This document shows positions 34,135-44,310 of a DNA stretch of 64,000 nt, piece after piece (position 1 is the first letter of the stretch; the number at the start of each line of letters is the position of its first letter). The notes under the pieces are model-generated. The model worked only from the letters and a program-made list of their open reading frames with translations. It had not been told where the DNA came from and did no database searches. The translations under genes and the position numbers were made by a program. Source of the stretch: Paracoccaceae bacterium (lineage in GTDB: Bacteria > Pseudomonadota > Alphaproteobacteria > Rhodobacterales > Rhodobacteraceae); contig JACVZW010000073.1 of NCBI GenBank assembly GCA_014654775.1, forward strand, positions 148,035 through 212,034, read 5' to 3'.

Positions 34135-36411
34135 CTATCCCCCCTGTGCGGCCAGCGCCGCGGGTTTACGGGTACGCACTTTCGGGGCGCGCGGCAGCCG
34201 AATCTCGGCCATTGCCCCGGGTCGGTCATTGCCTTCGAAAACAGGCGCATCAAGGAGGGCGAGCGTGCCGCCATGTTCCTCGATGATCTTCTTGACGATG
34301 GGCAGGCCAAGGCCGGTGCCCTTTTCGCGGGTGGTCACGTAAGGTTCAAACAGCCGCGCGCGGTCGGGCGGCAGGCCGATGCCATTGTCCATGATGCGGA
34401 TGATGGCGGCATCGGGTTCGGCGGTGAATGTGATGCGAATCTCCGGTCGGTGACCGGGCGGCGCGCCCTTTTCGTGAAGCGTTTCAATGGCCTCGCCCGC
34501 GTTCTTGATCAGGTTGGTCAGCGCTTGGCTGATCATCGTGGCGTCCAGGTCCATCACCACGGGTTCGTTCGGGAACTGTGTGACGAAGGCCACGCCGGGC
34601 TGGCCGTTTTCCTGCAGCAGCGCCGCGTCGCGCACCAGCGTCGTCAGGTCATTCTCGCGCCGGTCGGGTTCCGGCATGCGGGCGAATTTGGAAAACTCGT
34701 CCACGATGCGGCGCAGGTCATTGGTCTGGCGGACGATCACGTCCGTGTACTGATCCAGATCGTCGGGTTCAGCCACCTGCGGGCGGAACTTGCGCTTGAT
34801 GCGTTCGGCGGACAGGGCGATGGGCGTGAGAGGGTTCTTGATCTCATGCGCGATACGCCGGGCCACATCGCCCCAGGCCGCCATGCGCTGGGCACTGACA
34901 AGGTCGGTCACATCGTCGAAGGCGACGACATACCCCTCCAGCCCGCCCTCCTCGTTCCGGCGTTCGGACATGCGCACGAGCAGGCTTTCCAGCTTGCCCT
35001 TGCGGGTGAGGCGGACCTCTTCCTGCGCGGCGGGGCTGCCGCTTTCCAGCAGGCGACCGAAGAGCGGGCCGAATTCGGGGACGGCAACGGCAAGGGCGGT
35101 GTCGGCCCCTCCCCCCATATCAAGCAGCCGCTCGGCGGCGCGGTTGGCGAAATCGATCCGCCCGTCGGAATTCAGCCCGATCACCCCGGCGGTGACATTG
35201 GACAGCACGGAATCAAAGAGGCGACGCCGCGCCTCGGTCTGGCTGTGGGAATCGACCAGCGCCTCGCGCTGACCCTTCAGTTGCCGCGTCATGCGGTTGA
35301 AAGACCGGCCGAGGGAGGCGATTTCGTCATCCCCCTCTTCCTCGCGCACCTGCACGTCCAGATTGCCCTCCCCCACTCGTTCGGCCGCCTCGGCCAGACG
35401 GCCCACGGGGCGCGACAGCCGTTCCGCGAACCACAGGCCCAGCCAGACGGCCGCAAGAATAAGGATCAGCGCGAAGCCGAGGTAAAGCAGGCCGAACTCA
35501 AACAGAAGGCGCCCACGTTCGGATTCAAGCTGGTGATACAGCGCCACGGTTTCCCGCGTGCCGTCCAAAAGCGAAAGGATGGACCCGTCCACCGTGCGCG
35601 AGACGTAAAGATAACGGTCTGCATAGGCGTCAAGGTGGATCAGCGCGCGGAATTCGTTGTTGCCCCAATCTTGGATCAGCACGGTTTCGCCCGCGCGGGC
35701 GCGCTGCAGGTCTTCCCCCGAGGGCTGTTCGAAATCGAAGAGATACGAGCGTTCGCCCCGCGTCATCAATTCGCCCGCGCCGTCGATCAGATAGGCTTCC
35801 TTCAACCCGCGCTGGATGGTGGCCTGCGCCTGCGTCAGGACCGGGCGCATCTGGCTGTCATCCACAAAGAACATGGATTGCTTGAAGAGGTTGAGTTCCC
35901 GCGCCAGTGCCTCGGCATCGGTGATCAGGTCCTGACGATGCTCTTCCTCATAGGCTTCGGCCGCCGAGAGCGAGGAACCGACGACAGAGCGGACACGGTC
36001 GGAGAACCAGCCTTCAAGCCCGAAATTCACCGTGATGACAGCAAAGACGGCGACGAGGACGGTGGGGATCAGGGCCACGACGGCGAAGACCACGGTAAGT
36101 CGCATATGCAGACGCGATCCGGCAGACCTGCTGCGCCTGTCCGCGACCATCCGCGCGACGCGGGCCAGCACCAGCGTGGCCACGACCAGCACGTAGACAA
36201 GATCCGCCAGCAGGATCAGCCGCAGCGCGGGCGAGTTGCCGCCCTGCGACAAGGGACCCAGCGCAAGGAAGGTCCCTACGGCCAGAAGCGGGCCGAGGAA
36301 GACCAGACCGAAGGTCATGGCATTCTGGACCTGCCGCTGACGCCGCAGGCGAGAGAACCGCGCCCAGGTGTTGCTGCCGACGCTGCGATGCACGCCGAAC
36401 GATCCCTTCAT
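34135..36411 (-). CDS. ntrY: nitrogen regulation sensor histidine kinase NtrY
   Basis: A 758-residue membrane histidine kinase. Two to three hydrophobic segments lie near residues 30-85, one near 105-128, then an extracytoplasmic sensor region and another membrane segment near 312-335. They are followed by HAMP (RLAEAAERVGEGNLDVQV), PAS, the H-box [15 protein letters not shown] (near residue 520) and ATPase boxes (NLIKNAGEA; DNGIGLP; GTGLGLPIV). It phosphorylates NtrX, encoded 3 bp downstream. It is separated from ntrC by 83 bp and so may have its own promoter. Confidence 0.96.
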   Translation of the reverse strand: MKGSFGVHRSVGSNTWARFSRLRRQRQVQNAMTFGLVFLGPLLAVGTFLALGPLSQGGNSPALRLILLADLVYVLVVATLVLARVARMVADRRSRSAGSRLHMRLTVVFAVVALIPTVLVAVFAVITVNFGLEGWFSDRVRSVVGSSLSAAEAYEEEHRQDLITDAEALARELNLFKQSMFFVDDSQMRPVLTQAQATIQRGLKEAYLIDGAGELMTRGERSYLFDFEQPSGEDLQRARAGETVLIQDWGNNEFRALIHLDAYADRYLYVSRTVDGSILSLLDGTRETVALYHQLESERGRLLFEFGLLYLGFALILILAAVWLGLWFAERLSRPVGRLAEAAERVGEGNLDVQVREEEGDDEIASLGRSFNRMTRQLKGQREALVDSHSQTEARRRLFDSVLSNVTAGVIGLNSDGRIDFANRAAERLLDMGGGADTALAVAVPEFGPLFGRLLESGSPAAQEEVRLTRKGKLESLLVRMSERRNEEGGLEGYVVAFDDVTDLVSAQRMAAWGDVARRIAHEIKNPLTPIALSAERIKRKFRPQVAEPDDLDQYTDVIVRQTNDLRRIVDEFSKFARMPEPDRRENDLTTLVRDAALLQENGQPGVAFVTQFPNEPVVMDLDATMISQALTNLIKNAGEAIETLHEKGAPPGHRPEIRITFTAEPDAAIIRIMDNGIGLPPDRARLFEPYVTTREKGTGLGLPIVKKIIEEHGGTLALLDAPVFEGNDRPGAMAEIRLPRAPKVRTRKPAALAAQGG

Positions 36412-36494
36412 GACAAGGGGTCGATTCCCCCGCTATCCACATCTTGTGGTCCCCCACACGCTGCGGCACGGGAAACACGCTTGATGTTGCGGTT

Positions 36495-37859
36495 TTACAT
36501 CAGCTTGCGGCGGCGTGTCACGCGGATATCGAGATCGGTGATCTTCTTGCGCAAAGTATTGCGATTGATGCCCAGAAGGTCGGCGCATTTCGCCTGATTT
36601 CCCGCCGTGGCGTCCAGCGCGATCTCGATCAACGGCATCTCCACCTCGCGCAGAATGCGCTGATAGACGCCGGCGGGGGGCAACTGGCCGCCATGCAGAT
36701 CGAAATACCGCTTAAGGTGCCGCGCGACCGAGGCGGACAGCTTTTCCCCCTCGCCGCCGCCCTTCAGCGGTTCCATCGCGGGCTGGTTGCCCAGCACCGC
36801 CTCCACCTCAGCCTTGGAGATTTCGTTCTCCGACGAGGTCACCATCAGGCGGCGCAGCGTGTTTTCCAGCTGGCGCACATTCCCCGGCCATGAATAGGCG
36901 CGGATCAAGTCGCGCGCGTCGTTCGACAGACGCCGCAGGCTGCCATAGTCGCGCTCGCTCCGAGCAAGGAAATGCTCGGCCAAGAGCGGGATGTCGTCCA
37001 CCCGTTCCCGCAGCGCGGGCACATGCAGCGTGACGCCGGACAGGCGATAGAACAGGTCCTGACGGAACTGCCCCCCCTCCATCCGGGCGGACAGGTCGCT
37101 TTGCGACGTCGCCATGATGCGTGGCGCATTGTCGCCCGCCAGATCGAGCATACGGACGATGCGCGCCTGCATCTCGTCGTCGTAATCGGCGATCTCGTCA
37201 AAGACGAGGCTGCCGCCGCGTGCCCGCGACATCAGCGCCGAAGGGCCGTCCATCCCCGCCAGATCGGATGCCTGCGCCACCACGAAGGGCTGCGACCGGC
37301 GGTCCGAGAAATCATGGATCGCCTTGGCGATCAGGCTTTTGCCAGTGCCCGATTCCCCGGTGATGAGGACCGCGAGGTCGGTGTTCATCACCCGCGCCAC
37401 AAGGCGGTACAGCGCCTGCATGGCGGTGGTCCGCCCCACCAGCGGCAGGTCATCGCCCGCCTCGCGCGGCTGGACCGGACGCGCGGGCGCGCGGCGCTTC
37501 TGTTCCAACGCCCGGGCGGAGCGTTTCATCAGATCGGGCAGGTCGAAGGGCTTCGGCAGATAGTCGAAGGCCTCCGCCTCGGCCGCCTGAATGGCGGTCA
37601 TGATGGTGTTCTGGGCCGAGATCACGATGACCGGTAGACCCGGCCGCATCTTCGAGATGCGGGGAAGTGCATCGAGCCCGTTCCCATCGGGCATGATCAC
37701 GTCTGAGATGACGAGATCCCCCTTCCCTTCCTCGACCCAGCGCATCAGGGTCATCAGGCTGCTGGTCGCATGGACCTTGCAGCCGGCCCGCGTCAGGGCC
37801 TGTGTCAGAACAGTGCGGATCGTGCGGTCGTCATCGGCAACGAGGACGGTCCCATCCAT
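36495..37859 (-). CDS. ntrC: nitrogen regulation protein NtrC (GAFTGA-less, Rhodobacter type)
   Basis: A 454-residue NtrC with receiver domain (Asp53 in [10 protein letters not shown]), an AAA+ domain (Walker [10 protein letters not shown]) and a Fis helix-turn-helix at the C-terminus ([16 protein letters not shown]). The loop between the conserved Q/DL segment and [11 protein letters not shown] is shortened and GAFTGA is missing. In Rhodobacter capsulatus the same deletion makes NtrC act with sigma70 rather than sigma54. The ATG at 37859 overlaps the ntrB stop (TGATG). It activates nitrogen-starvation genes when phosphorylated by NtrB. Confidence 0.97.
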   Translation of the reverse strand: MDGTVLVADDDRTIRTVLTQALTRAGCKVHATSSLMTLMRWVEEGKGDLVISDVIMPDGNGLDALPRISKMRPGLPVIVISAQNTIMTAIQAAEAEAFDYLPKPFDLPDLMKRSARALEQKRRAPARPVQPREAGDDLPLVGRTTAMQALYRLVARVMNTDLAVLITGESGTGKSLIAKAIHDFSDRRSQPFVVAQASDLAGMDGPSALMSRARGGSLVFDEIADYDDEMQARIVRMLDLAGDNAPRIMATSQSDLSARMEGGQFRQDLFYRLSGVTLHVPALRERVDDIPLLAEHFLARSERDYGSLRRLSNDARDLIRAYSWPGNVRQLENTLRRLMVTSSENEISKAEVEAVLGNQPAMEPLKGGGEGEKLSASVARHLKRYFDLHGGQLPPAGVYQRILREVEMPLIEIALDATAGNQAKCADLLGINRNTLRKKITDLDIRVTRRRKLM

Positions 37860-38962
37860 CAGGCTTTCTCCTTCTTGTCCTTCGGCACCATGGGAAGGGA
37901 CACGCGGAAGACGGTGCGCCCGGGCACCGAATCCACGGAAATCCATCCGTCATGGTCTGAAATGATCTTTGAAACGAGGGCGAGCCCCAGCCCCGTGCCG
38001 TTCTCGCGGCCCGAAACGAAGGGTTCAAAAATGTCGGCGGCGATCTCGGGCGGGATGCCCGGACCGTCATCCACGATTTCGATCTGCAGGGGCAGCGCGG
38101 CCGGACGGCCATCCTTGCCCCGGATGCGCAGCGACAGGTCGTAGAACGTGTGCAGGCGGATCGTCGTCCCCTCGCCAGCCCTCTGGCAGGCCTCGGCCGC
38201 GTTCTTGATGAGGTTGAGAAAGACCTGCATCAGTTGATCGGGATCGGCATAGGTGGGCGGCAGCGAGGGATCGTAATCCTCGACGATCTGCATATGCGCG
38301 GCAAAACCCACCATGGCCGATTTGCGCGCCCGGTCGAGCGCGTCGTGGATATTGACGGGGCGGCGTTCCGGCGGGCGCAGATTTCCGAACTGTTCCACCT
38401 GTTCCAGCAGCTTCACGATGCGCCGCGTCTCTTCCACGATCAGATCGGCCAGTTCGCGATCCTCGGGCGGCAGGTTCATGCCGATCAGCTGCGCTGCGCC
38501 CGAAATGCCCGCCAGCGGGTTCTTGATCTCATGCGCCAGCATCTCGGCCATGCCGATGGCGGATTTGGCGGCGGATTTCACCTGCATGGCGCGACCCAGT
38601 CGGTCGGCGATGTCGCGGGGCGAGATGATCAAAAGGATCACCTCGGCATTGTCATGCATCGGCGCGACTTGGATGTTGCACTGGACCGGCGCACGTTCGC
38701 CGGTGGTCACGTCCACATCGTTGATGAAGAGGGGCGACTGGTTCACCCGCGCCCGCGCCAAAGCCTCGTCCATCGGCGCGTCGATGGACAGGCGATCAAA
38801 GGCCGGTTGCCCCATCAGCGACCGCGAAGAAGCATTCAGGAAGATCTCGCCCGCCGGATTGACCTCGGCGATCCGGTTGTCGGGACCGATCAGCAGCGCA
38901 GGCAGCGGCAGCGAGGCCCAGACGACACCCGGCACCGGGTATGGCGTGCGATAGGGGGTCAT
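37859..38962 (-). CDS. ntrB: nitrogen regulation sensor kinase NtrB
   Basis: A 367-residue soluble histidine kinase/phosphatase with an N-terminal PAS-like domain (about residues 15-120), the H-box [18 protein letters not shown]-box NLIKNAAEA and G boxes DDGPGIPP and GTGLGLALV. It is controlled by PII proteins and phosphorylates NtrC. Its start overlaps the dusB stop (ATGA) and its stop overlaps the ntrC start, so the nifR3-ntrB-ntrC unit is tightly coupled, as in Rhodobacter capsulatus. Confidence 0.97.
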   Translation of the reverse strand: MTPYRTPYPVPGVVWASLPLPALLIGPDNRIAEVNPAGEIFLNASSRSLMGQPAFDRLSIDAPMDEALARARVNQSPLFINDVDVTTGERAPVQCNIQVAPMHDNAEVILLIISPRDIADRLGRAMQVKSAAKSAIGMAEMLAHEIKNPLAGISGAAQLIGMNLPPEDRELADLIVEETRRIVKLLEQVEQFGNLRPPERRPVNIHDALDRARKSAMVGFAAHMQIVEDYDPSLPPTYADPDQLMQVFLNLIKNAAEACQRAGEGTTIRLHTFYDLSLRIRGKDGRPAALPLQIEIVDDGPGIPPEIAADIFEPFVSGRENGTGLGLALVSKIISDHDGWISVDSVPGRTVFRVSLPMVPKDKKEKA

Positions 38963-39945
38963 GCGGCCACCTGTTTTCGCGCCGTATCGGCAAAGGCCTG
39001 CCGGATCAGGCGCAGCACCTGCGCCGGGTCCTCCGATGTCAGGACGGCGTGGCGCGGGGCATCGCCCTCGACCCCGTCAAGATACCAGCCCAGATGCTTG
39101 CGCGCGCAACGCAGACCAAGTGAGGGGCCATAGAAGGCCAGCATCGCCTCATAATGTTCGGCGACAAGGTCAGCCAGTGCCGCGCCTTCGGGGATCACCG
39201 GCGCGGGCGTGCCGTAAAGGGCATGCGCGATTTCCGCCAGCCGCCATGGCGCACCCTGCGCCCCGCGCCCCACCATCACCCCATCGGCCCCGGACAGGGC
39301 CAGCGCCTGCCGCGCGGTCCCCGCATCCACGATATCGCCATTGGCGATGACAGGGATGGAAACGGCGTCCTTCACCCGCGCGATGGCGGCCCAATCTGCC
39401 GATCCCTTGTAGAACTGGTTCCGGGTACGACCGTGGATCACGATCATCCGCACCCCCGCGCCTTCGGCCCTGCGGGCCAATTCCGGGGCGTTCAGCAGGC
39501 TGTCGTCCCAGCCGAGCCGCGTCTTCAGCGTGACAGGAAGGTTGACCGCCTTCACCACGCTTTCGATCAGCTCCAGCGCAAGGTCGAGATCACGCAGCAG
39601 CGCCGATCCGCACAGGCCGGTCGTCACCCGCTTGGACGGGCAGCCCATGTTGATGTCGATGATGCGGGCCCCGTTCGCCTCCATCAGGCGCGCGGCCTCT
39701 GCCATCCAATAGGGATCGCGGCCTGCCAGTTGAACGGAGGTCGCCTGTTCCTCAAGCCCAAGCTCGGCGCGGGCACGGGCTTCGGGCTGCGCCTGCACCA
39801 CCTCTTGGCTTGCGACCATCTCGGACACGACGAGGCCCGCCCCGAAGCGCGCGACAAGGCGGCGATAGGGAAGATCGGTGATCCCCGCCAACGGTGCGAG
39901 AAGCACGGGCGGCGCGATCGTCTGGGGTCCGAGGCAGAGGGCCAA
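38959..39945 (-). CDS. dusB: tRNA-dihydrouridine synthase DusB (NifR3)
   Basis: A 328-residue flavoenzyme that reduces uridines in the tRNA D-loop. The family core APLAGITDLPYR near the N-terminus, the catalytic Cys102 in NMGCPSK, and ANGDI/GRGAQGAPW phosphate-binding segments are present. It is the first gene of the nifR3-ntrB-ntrC operon. Its role in that operon is probably positional rather than regulatory. A plausible promoter lies about 70 bp upstream. Confidence 0.97.
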   Translation of the reverse strand: MALCLGPQTIAPPVLLAPLAGITDLPYRRLVARFGAGLVVSEMVASQEVVQAQPEARARAELGLEEQATSVQLAGRDPYWMAEAARLMEANGARIIDINMGCPSKRVTTGLCGSALLRDLDLALELIESVVKAVNLPVTLKTRLGWDDSLLNAPELARRAEGAGVRMIVIHGRTRNQFYKGSADWAAIARVKDAVSIPVIANGDIVDAGTARQALALSGADGVMVGRGAQGAPWRLAEIAHALYGTPAPVIPEGAALADLVAEHYEAMLAFYGPSLGLRCARKHLGWYLDGVEGDAPRHAVLTSEDPAQVLRLIRQAFADTARKQVAA

Positions 39946-40016
39946 TTGCCTGTTCCTTGTGCAGATGAGTTGGTGTTAGGGGCCGAATGACCGCGAAGCC
40001 AAGCACCATGCAGCCC

Positions 40017-40045
40017 ATTATGTCTGAAAAACTGGCGTTGCACAA
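40017..40045 (-). promoter_or_regulatory. predicted sigma70 promoter of dusB-ntrB-ntrC
   Basis: On the minus strand TTGTGC (40045-40040) and CATAAT (40022-40017) are 17 bp apart. The predicted start near 40010 leaves a leader of about 65 nt before dusB. No sigma54-type -24/-12 element was seen, in keeping with the sigma54-independent NtrC. Confidence 0.5.
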
Positions 40046-40151
40046 AAATTAAGCATGAATGCCCGAAGGCGCGCCAGATTGTCAGGCGCGGCGGTGTGGC
40101 CTAGGAAGGGAAAAAGCGCAAGCCGCGCAAGGGATGGGAGTCGCAGCGGGA

Positions 40152-41282
40152 ATGACGACGGCAGCCGTGATCGTGGCCGCAGGACGGGGCAGCCGCGCCG
40201 GGGGCGAGGTGCCCAAGCAGTGGCAAATGCTGGCCGGTCGTCCCGTGCTGGCACATGCGATCGATGCCTTTCGCGCGCAGACGGACCGCATCGTGGTGGT
40301 GATCCATCCCGCTGACCGCGCAAGGGCCGAGGCCGTGGCGGCGGGTTGCGATCTGGTGCCGGGGGGCGCGACGCGGGATGCCTCCGTCCGCAACGCGCTG
40401 GAAGCGCTGGCCGGGGCGGGTGTGGAGCGGGTCCTGATCCATGACGGGGCGCGGCCGCTGGTTTCGCCTGCCGTGATAGGACGGGTGCTGGCCGCGCTGG
40501 AAACCTATTCCGGCGCGGCCCCTGCCCTGCCTGTGACGGATGCGCTCTGGCGCGGGGCCGAGGGGCTGGTGGCCGGAACGCAGGACCGCAGCGCGCTCTG
40601 GCGGGCGCAAACGCCGCAGGGGTTCCGCTTTGCCGACATCCTTGCCGCGCATCGCGCCTATCAGGGCGTGGCGGCGGATGATGTCGAGGTGGCGCGGGCG
40701 GCAGGGCTTGACGTGGCCATCGTCGAGGGCGAGGAAGCCAATCTGAAACTGACCTTTCCCGGCGATTTCGCGCGGGCGGAGGCGATCCTGAAGGGGCGCG
40801 GCATGGATGTGCGGCTGGGCAATGGCTATGACGTGCATGCCTTCACGGATGGGGATGGCGTCTGGCTCTGCGGTGTGAAAGTGCCGCATGGGCGCGCGCT
40901 TTTGGGTCATTCGGATGCCGATGTGGGGATGCATGCGCTGACCGATGCCATCTATGGCGCGCTGGCCGAGGGGGATATCGGGCGGCACTTCCCGCCCTCG
41001 GACCCGCAATGGAAGGGGGCGGCAAGCCATATCTTCCTGCGCCATGCCGCAGACTTGATGCGCGCGCGGGGCTACCACCTTGCCAATTGCGATGTGACGC
41101 TGGTCTGCGAACGCCCGAAGATCGGCCCCCATGCGGCGGCGATGCAGGCCACGCTGGCCGAGATCATGGGGGTCGAGCCGGGTCGGGTGAGCGTGAAGGC
41201 CACCACATCGGAACGGCTGGGTTTCACGGGCCGCGAAGAGGGCATCGCGGCGCTGGCGACGGCCTGTTTGGTGCGGTCATGA
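40152..41282 (+). CDS. ispDF: bifunctional IspD/IspF isoprenoid biosynthesis enzyme
   Basis: A 376-residue fusion of two enzymes of the methylerythritol phosphate pathway. The N-terminal half is the cytidylyltransferase IspD ([19 protein letters not shown]). The C-terminal half from about residue 218 is the cyclodiphosphate synthase IspF ([24 protein letters not shown] with metal-binding D and H). The fusion is typical of alphaproteobacteria. The frame extends 31 codons upstream, but ATG 40152 follows GCAGCGGGA and starts the domain. Its stop overlaps the pgpA start (ATGA). Confidence 0.97.
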   Translation: MTTAAVIVAAGRGSRAGGEVPKQWQMLAGRPVLAHAIDAFRAQTDRIVVVIHPADRARAEAVAAGCDLVPGGATRDASVRNALEALAGAGVERVLIHDGARPLVSPAVIGRVLAALETYSGAAPALPVTDALWRGAEGLVAGTQDRSALWRAQTPQGFRFADILAAHRAYQGVAADDVEVARAAGLDVAIVEGEEANLKLTFPGDFARAEAILKGRGMDVRLGNGYDVHAFTDGDGVWLCGVKVPHGRALLGHSDADVGMHALTDAIYGALAEGDIGRHFPPSDPQWKGAASHIFLRHAADLMRARGYHLANCDVTLVCERPKIGPHAAAMQATLAEIMGVEPGRVSVKATTSERLGFTGREEGIAALATACLVRS

Positions 41283-41761
41283 GATGGGTCGCGACCTTTT
41301 TCGGCGTGGGGCTACTGCGGCCCGCGCCGGGGACATGGGGATCGCTCGCGGCGCTGGGCCTTGGTCTGGTGATCGACCGTTTCGCGGGCTTTCCGGGCCT
41401 CGCGCTGGCCACCGTGGTGGCGCTGGTCGCGGGGTTTGCCGCCTGCAAGGCGGTCTGCGGGCCGGGGGAAGACCCGTCGGAGGTTGTGATCGATGAGGTG
41501 GCGGGACAATGGATCGCGCTTCTCTTCCCGTCCTTCGCTTTCTGGATGCGGGATTTCGAGGGCTGGATGCCCTATCCGGGCTGGCTTGCGGCCTTCCTCC
41601 TGTTCCGGCTTTTCGACATCTGGAAACCGTGGATCGTCGGTCGGGCGGATGCGCGGGGCGATGCGCTGGGCGTGATGCTGGATGACATCTGGGCCGGGAT
41701 TCTTGCCGGGATCGGGGTGATCGTGGCGGCAGGCCTCGCCCATGGCCTTCTGATGGGGTGA
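41279..41761 (+). CDS. pgpA: phosphatidylglycerophosphatase A
   Basis: A 160-residue inner-membrane phosphatase that converts phosphatidylglycerophosphate to phosphatidylglycerol. The signature [13 protein letters not shown], the acidic VIDEVAGQW and the loop [10 protein letters not shown] are family-specific; about four hydrophobic segments are seen. The ATG at 41279 overlaps the ispDF stop, and the longer upstream frame is a shadow of ispDF. The following CinA gene starts 5 bp after it, which makes a three-gene operon. Confidence 0.96.
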   Translation: MRWVATFFGVGLLRPAPGTWGSLAALGLGLVIDRFAGFPGLALATVVALVAGFAACKAVCGPGEDPSEVVIDEVAGQWIALLFPSFAFWMRDFEGWMPYPGWLAAFLLFRLFDIWKPWIVGRADARGDALGVMLDDIWAGILAGIGVIVAAGLAHGLLMG

Positions 41762-41766
41762 GACGG

Positions 41767-42237
41767 ATGGCGACAGCGACAGAGGTCCTGCAAGCGGCGC
41801 GCTATTGGGGGGCAAGGATCGCCACCGCCGAAAGCTGCACCGGCGGGCTGATCGCCGGGGCGCTGACCGATGTGGCCGGATCGTCCGATGTGTTCGAGCG
41901 GGGCTTCGTCACCTATTCCAACGAGGCCAAGGTCGACATGTTGGGCGTAATGCCTGCGACCATCGCCGCCAAGGGCGCGGTCTCGGAAGAGGTGGCGCGC
42001 GAGATGGTCGACGGGGCGCTGCGGGCCTCGCAGGCCACGCTGGCGGTTTCGGTGACGGGGATTGCGGGTCCGGGGGGATCGGAATTCAAACCCGAGGGGC
42101 GGGTCTGTTTCGGCCTCGCGCAGGCAGGAAAGCCAACAATCGTGGAGACGGTGGAATTCGGGCCCCTCGGCCGCGCGGCCGTGCGGCGCGCCGCCGTGGA
42201 ACATGCGCTCGCGCTGCTGGCGCGTGCCCTTGCCTGA
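41767..42237 (+). CDS. CinA-family protein, stand-alone C-terminal (PncC-like) domain
   Basis: A 156-residue protein made up only of the CinA C-terminal domain, which in PncC deamidates nicotinamide mononucleotide to nicotinate mononucleotide. Motifs [28 protein letters not shown] and [10 protein letters not shown] are intact. A GTG at 41758 overlapping the pgpA stop would add three residues; I prefer ATG 41767, which has a GGGGTGAGACGG ribosome binding site. It ends the ispDF-pgpA operon. Confidence 0.93.
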   Translation: MATATEVLQAARYWGARIATAESCTGGLIAGALTDVAGSSDVFERGFVTYSNEAKVDMLGVMPATIAAKGAVSEEVAREMVDGALRASQATLAVSVTGIAGPGGSEFKPEGRVCFGLAQAGKPTIVETVEFGPLGRAAVRRAAVEHALALLARALA

Positions 42238-42245
42238 GACAGCGC

Positions 42246-42307
42246 GGGGGTGAAAGGCCCCCGGGGCGCTGCCCCGGACCCCGGAGTATTTTCCACCAAG
42301 ATGAAGC
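42246..42307 (+). repeat. dispersed GC-hairpin/GGAGTATTT element, copy B
   Basis: This element contains a hairpin-forming part (CCCCGGGGCGCTGCCCCGG), then ACCCCGGAGTATTTTCCA and CCAAGATGAAG. It begins 8 bp after the CinA stop, between convergent genes, in the same relation as copy A at 27931-27982. Confidence 0.65.
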
Positions 42308-42315
42308 CCGCAGCC

Positions 42316-43164
42316 TTAGGGGTGTTCGGCGAAGAAACGCAGGATTTCCGTATTGGCTGCGATGTCCCGGCTGCCGCCCTGACGCGGGGCGCGGCGGCTG
42401 CCCGGCCAGGCATGGCCGCCGCCCTCGACCGTCTGAATGCGGACCTGCGTCCGCCCGGATGCATCGAGGTGGTTGCGTTCGATCACGCGCATGCCGTCGG
42501 CGCTCCGGTCGATGAGGCGCTCCGAGCGGGCAAGGCCGGGGAACGGGGCAAGGAAGGCGGCTTCGACCGAGGCGACAGAGGCAAAGGGGACGCGGGTCAC
42601 GCTGCTCTCGCCCCGCCCGCCGCCATAGGGGACCATGCCATCCTCCGTGCCGTGGATGTGAAGAAGCGGCACGCCGGAGGACGGCGTGAAGCGCCCCGTA
42701 TCCATCGTGCCCGCCACGCCCGCCACCGCGCGCAGCCTGCCGGGGCGCGACGCGGCATAGGCTTCGGCCATCATCGCGCCATTCGACATCCCGGTCATGT
42801 AAATACGGGCCGGGTTCAGGCCAAAGCGGGCTGTCGCATCCACGATGACAGCATCGAGGAAGGCAAGGTCATCCACCTGCTGCCGTCTGGCCGCACCGCA
42901 GCAATAGCCCGCATTCCATGTGGCGGCACGGCCAGTGCCTTCCGGGTAGATCACCGCATAGCCTTGGCGGTTGGCCGGGATCGACAGGCCCGAATTGCGG
43001 GCGAACTGATCGGCACCGCCGCCACCGCCATGCAGGGCAAGGATGACGGGCGCCCCCTCGGCGCGGGGCGGCAGGTCGATCCGATAGGATCGATCCCCGA
43101 GGCGGACGCTGTCCGCATGGGCGGGCAAGGCGAATATCAGAACAAAGGCGAGGATGCGCAGCAT
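42316..43164 (-). CDS. secreted PHB depolymerase / feruloyl esterase family protein
   Basis: A 282-residue alpha/beta hydrolase of the esterase PHB depolymerase (LpqC-like) family. The signal peptide (MLRILAFVLIFALPAHA) is followed by the oxyanion segment ALHGGGGGADQF, the nucleophile motif GMSNGA, and a late Asp/His pair (HGTEDGMVPY; GGGHAWPG). A conserved WNAGYCCG segment contains two cysteines. It probably hydrolyses polyesters or aromatic esters outside the cytoplasm. ATG 43164 is chosen because it starts the signal peptide; an ATG six codons upstream is possible. Confidence 0.88.
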   Translation of the reverse strand: MLRILAFVLIFALPAHADSVRLGDRSYRIDLPPRAEGAPVILALHGGGGGADQFARNSGLSIPANRQGYAVIYPEGTGRAATWNAGYCCGAARRQQVDDLAFLDAVIVDATARFGLNPARIYMTGMSNGAMMAEAYAASRPGRLRAVAGVAGTMDTGRFTPSSGVPLLHIHGTEDGMVPYGGGRGESSVTRVPFASVASVEAAFLAPFPGLARSERLIDRSADGMRVIERNHLDASGRTQVRIQTVEGGGHAWPGSRRAPRQGGSRDIAANTEILRFFAEHP

Positions 43165-43228
43165 GGCAGGGGTCCGTGGCATAAGGGGCGACGGACCTTG
43201 CACGCCGCGCCCTGCCCGTTCCGTCGCC

Positions 43229-43684
43229 TCACATCTTCGGACCGTGCAATTCCGCTGCGCGCCGTTCAAAGGCACGCACCACGCGCTGCATCGCATCGTT
43301 GAACACCACCCCGATGATCCCCTGAAGGATCGCATTGCGGAATTCGAAATCGACGAAGAACTCCACCTCGCAGCCGCCCTCCACATCGCGGAAGGCCCAT
43401 GTGGATTTCATATGCTTGAACGGCCCTTCAATATAGACCGTCTCGATCCTGCGCGCATCGGGCCAAAGCGTGACACGGCTGCCGAAACGTTCGCGGAACA
43501 CCTTGAACGAGATCACAAGATCGGCCTCCATCACCTCGGACCCGTCGGGCATCGGCCTGCGCGACCGGATGCGCGCGGCAGAGTTCCACGGCAGGAATTT
43601 CGGATAGGACCCCACGTCGGCGACGAGGTCATACATCTGCTGTGCCGTATAGGGCAGGCGCTTGATTTCGTGATGGGTGGGCAT
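43229..43684 (-). CDS. SRPBCC / COQ10-like polyketide cyclase family protein
   Basis: A 151-residue START-like protein of the coenzyme Q-binding COQ10/RatA family. Its start ([32 protein letters not shown]) and the segment [12 protein letters not shown] are typical. In mitochondria, COQ10 binds ubiquinone and supports respiration; in E. coli, RatA has been described as a ribosome anti-association factor. The first role seems more likely in an aerobic alphaproteobacterium. It is divergent from hpt across an 82-bp gap. Confidence 0.9.
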   Translation of the reverse strand: MPTHHEIKRLPYTAQQMYDLVADVGSYPKFLPWNSAARIRSRRPMPDGSEVMEADLVISFKVFRERFGSRVTLWPDARRIETVYIEGPFKHMKSTWAFRDVEGGCEVEFFVDFEFRNAILQGIIGVVFNDAMQRVVRAFERRAAELHGPKM

Positions 43685-43766
43685 GACGGCGCCTGATTTC
43701 GTGCCTGACTTCGTGACAGTGTCCCCCGTATTGGGTAGACCGGGGGCGGAAATCAAGGGGTGCAGA

Positions 43767-44306
43767 ATGCCAGAGCGGCCTTATGTCATAGACCAGATGA
43801 TCAGCGCCAAGGCGATTGCCGCCCGGGTGGAGGCTTTGGCCACCGAGATCACGGCGCATTATGCGGGCACCGACAAACTGGTCGTGGTGGGCCTGCTGCG
43901 CGGCTCCTTCGTCTTCATCGCCGATCTGGTGCGCGAGATCGACCTTCCGGTGGAGGTGGATTTCCTCGAAGCCTCCTCTTACGGCGACGCCATGCATTCC
44001 AGCCGCGAGGTGCGCATCCTCAAGGACCTGCGGGGAGAGATCGCAGGGCGCGACGTGCTGGTGGTGGAGGATATCGTCGACACGGGCTTCACCTTGCACC
44101 ATGTGAAGAACCTGCTTCTCAGCCGCGAACCCGCACGGTTGGAGGTTTGCGCCCTGCTGGACAAACCCTCGCGGCGCGAGGTGGATATCAAGGCGACCTG
44201 GACGGGATTCGAGATCCCCGATGAATTCGTCGTGGGCTACGGGATTGATTTCGCGCAGCGCAATCGCAACCTTCCCTATATCGGCAAGGTGCGGTTTACG
44301 GGGTAA
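43767..44306 (+). CDS. hpt: hypoxanthine phosphoribosyltransferase
   Basis: A 179-residue purine salvage enzyme that joins hypoxanthine or guanine to PRPP. The PRPP-binding motif [14 protein letters not shown] (about residues 95-108), the flexible loop with [10 protein letters not shown] and the C-terminal [11 protein letters not shown] are diagnostic. ATG 43767 has AAGGGGTGCAGA before it; the open frame upstream overlaps the divergent gene and is not used. A conserved small membrane protein gene follows at 4 bp. Confidence 0.95.
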   Translation: MPERPYVIDQMISAKAIAARVEALATEITAHYAGTDKLVVVGLLRGSFVFIADLVREIDLPVEVDFLEASSYGDAMHSSREVRILKDLRGEIAGRDVLVVEDIVDTGFTLHHVKNLLLSREPARLEVCALLDKPSRREVDIKATWTGFEIPDEFVVGYGIDFAQRNRNLPYIGKVRFTG

Positions 44307-44310
44307 CAGA

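Noticed and set aside
33880..36597. 905-codon open frame on the plus strand opposite ntrY/ntrX
   Set aside because: It is an antisense shadow of ntrY and its neighbours in GC-rich DNA. It resembles no family and has no ribosome binding site, while the minus-strand frames are clear NtrY and NtrX.
42241..42310. CRISPR repeat or attachment site
   Set aside because: The element occurs once here and again only at distant sites, not in a regular array, and no integrase or tRNA gene is near.
42250..43302. 350-codon open frame on the plus strand opposite the esterase gene
   Set aside because: Starts inside a dispersed repeat and runs antisense to a gene with a signal peptide and GMSNGA motif; no domain recognisable.
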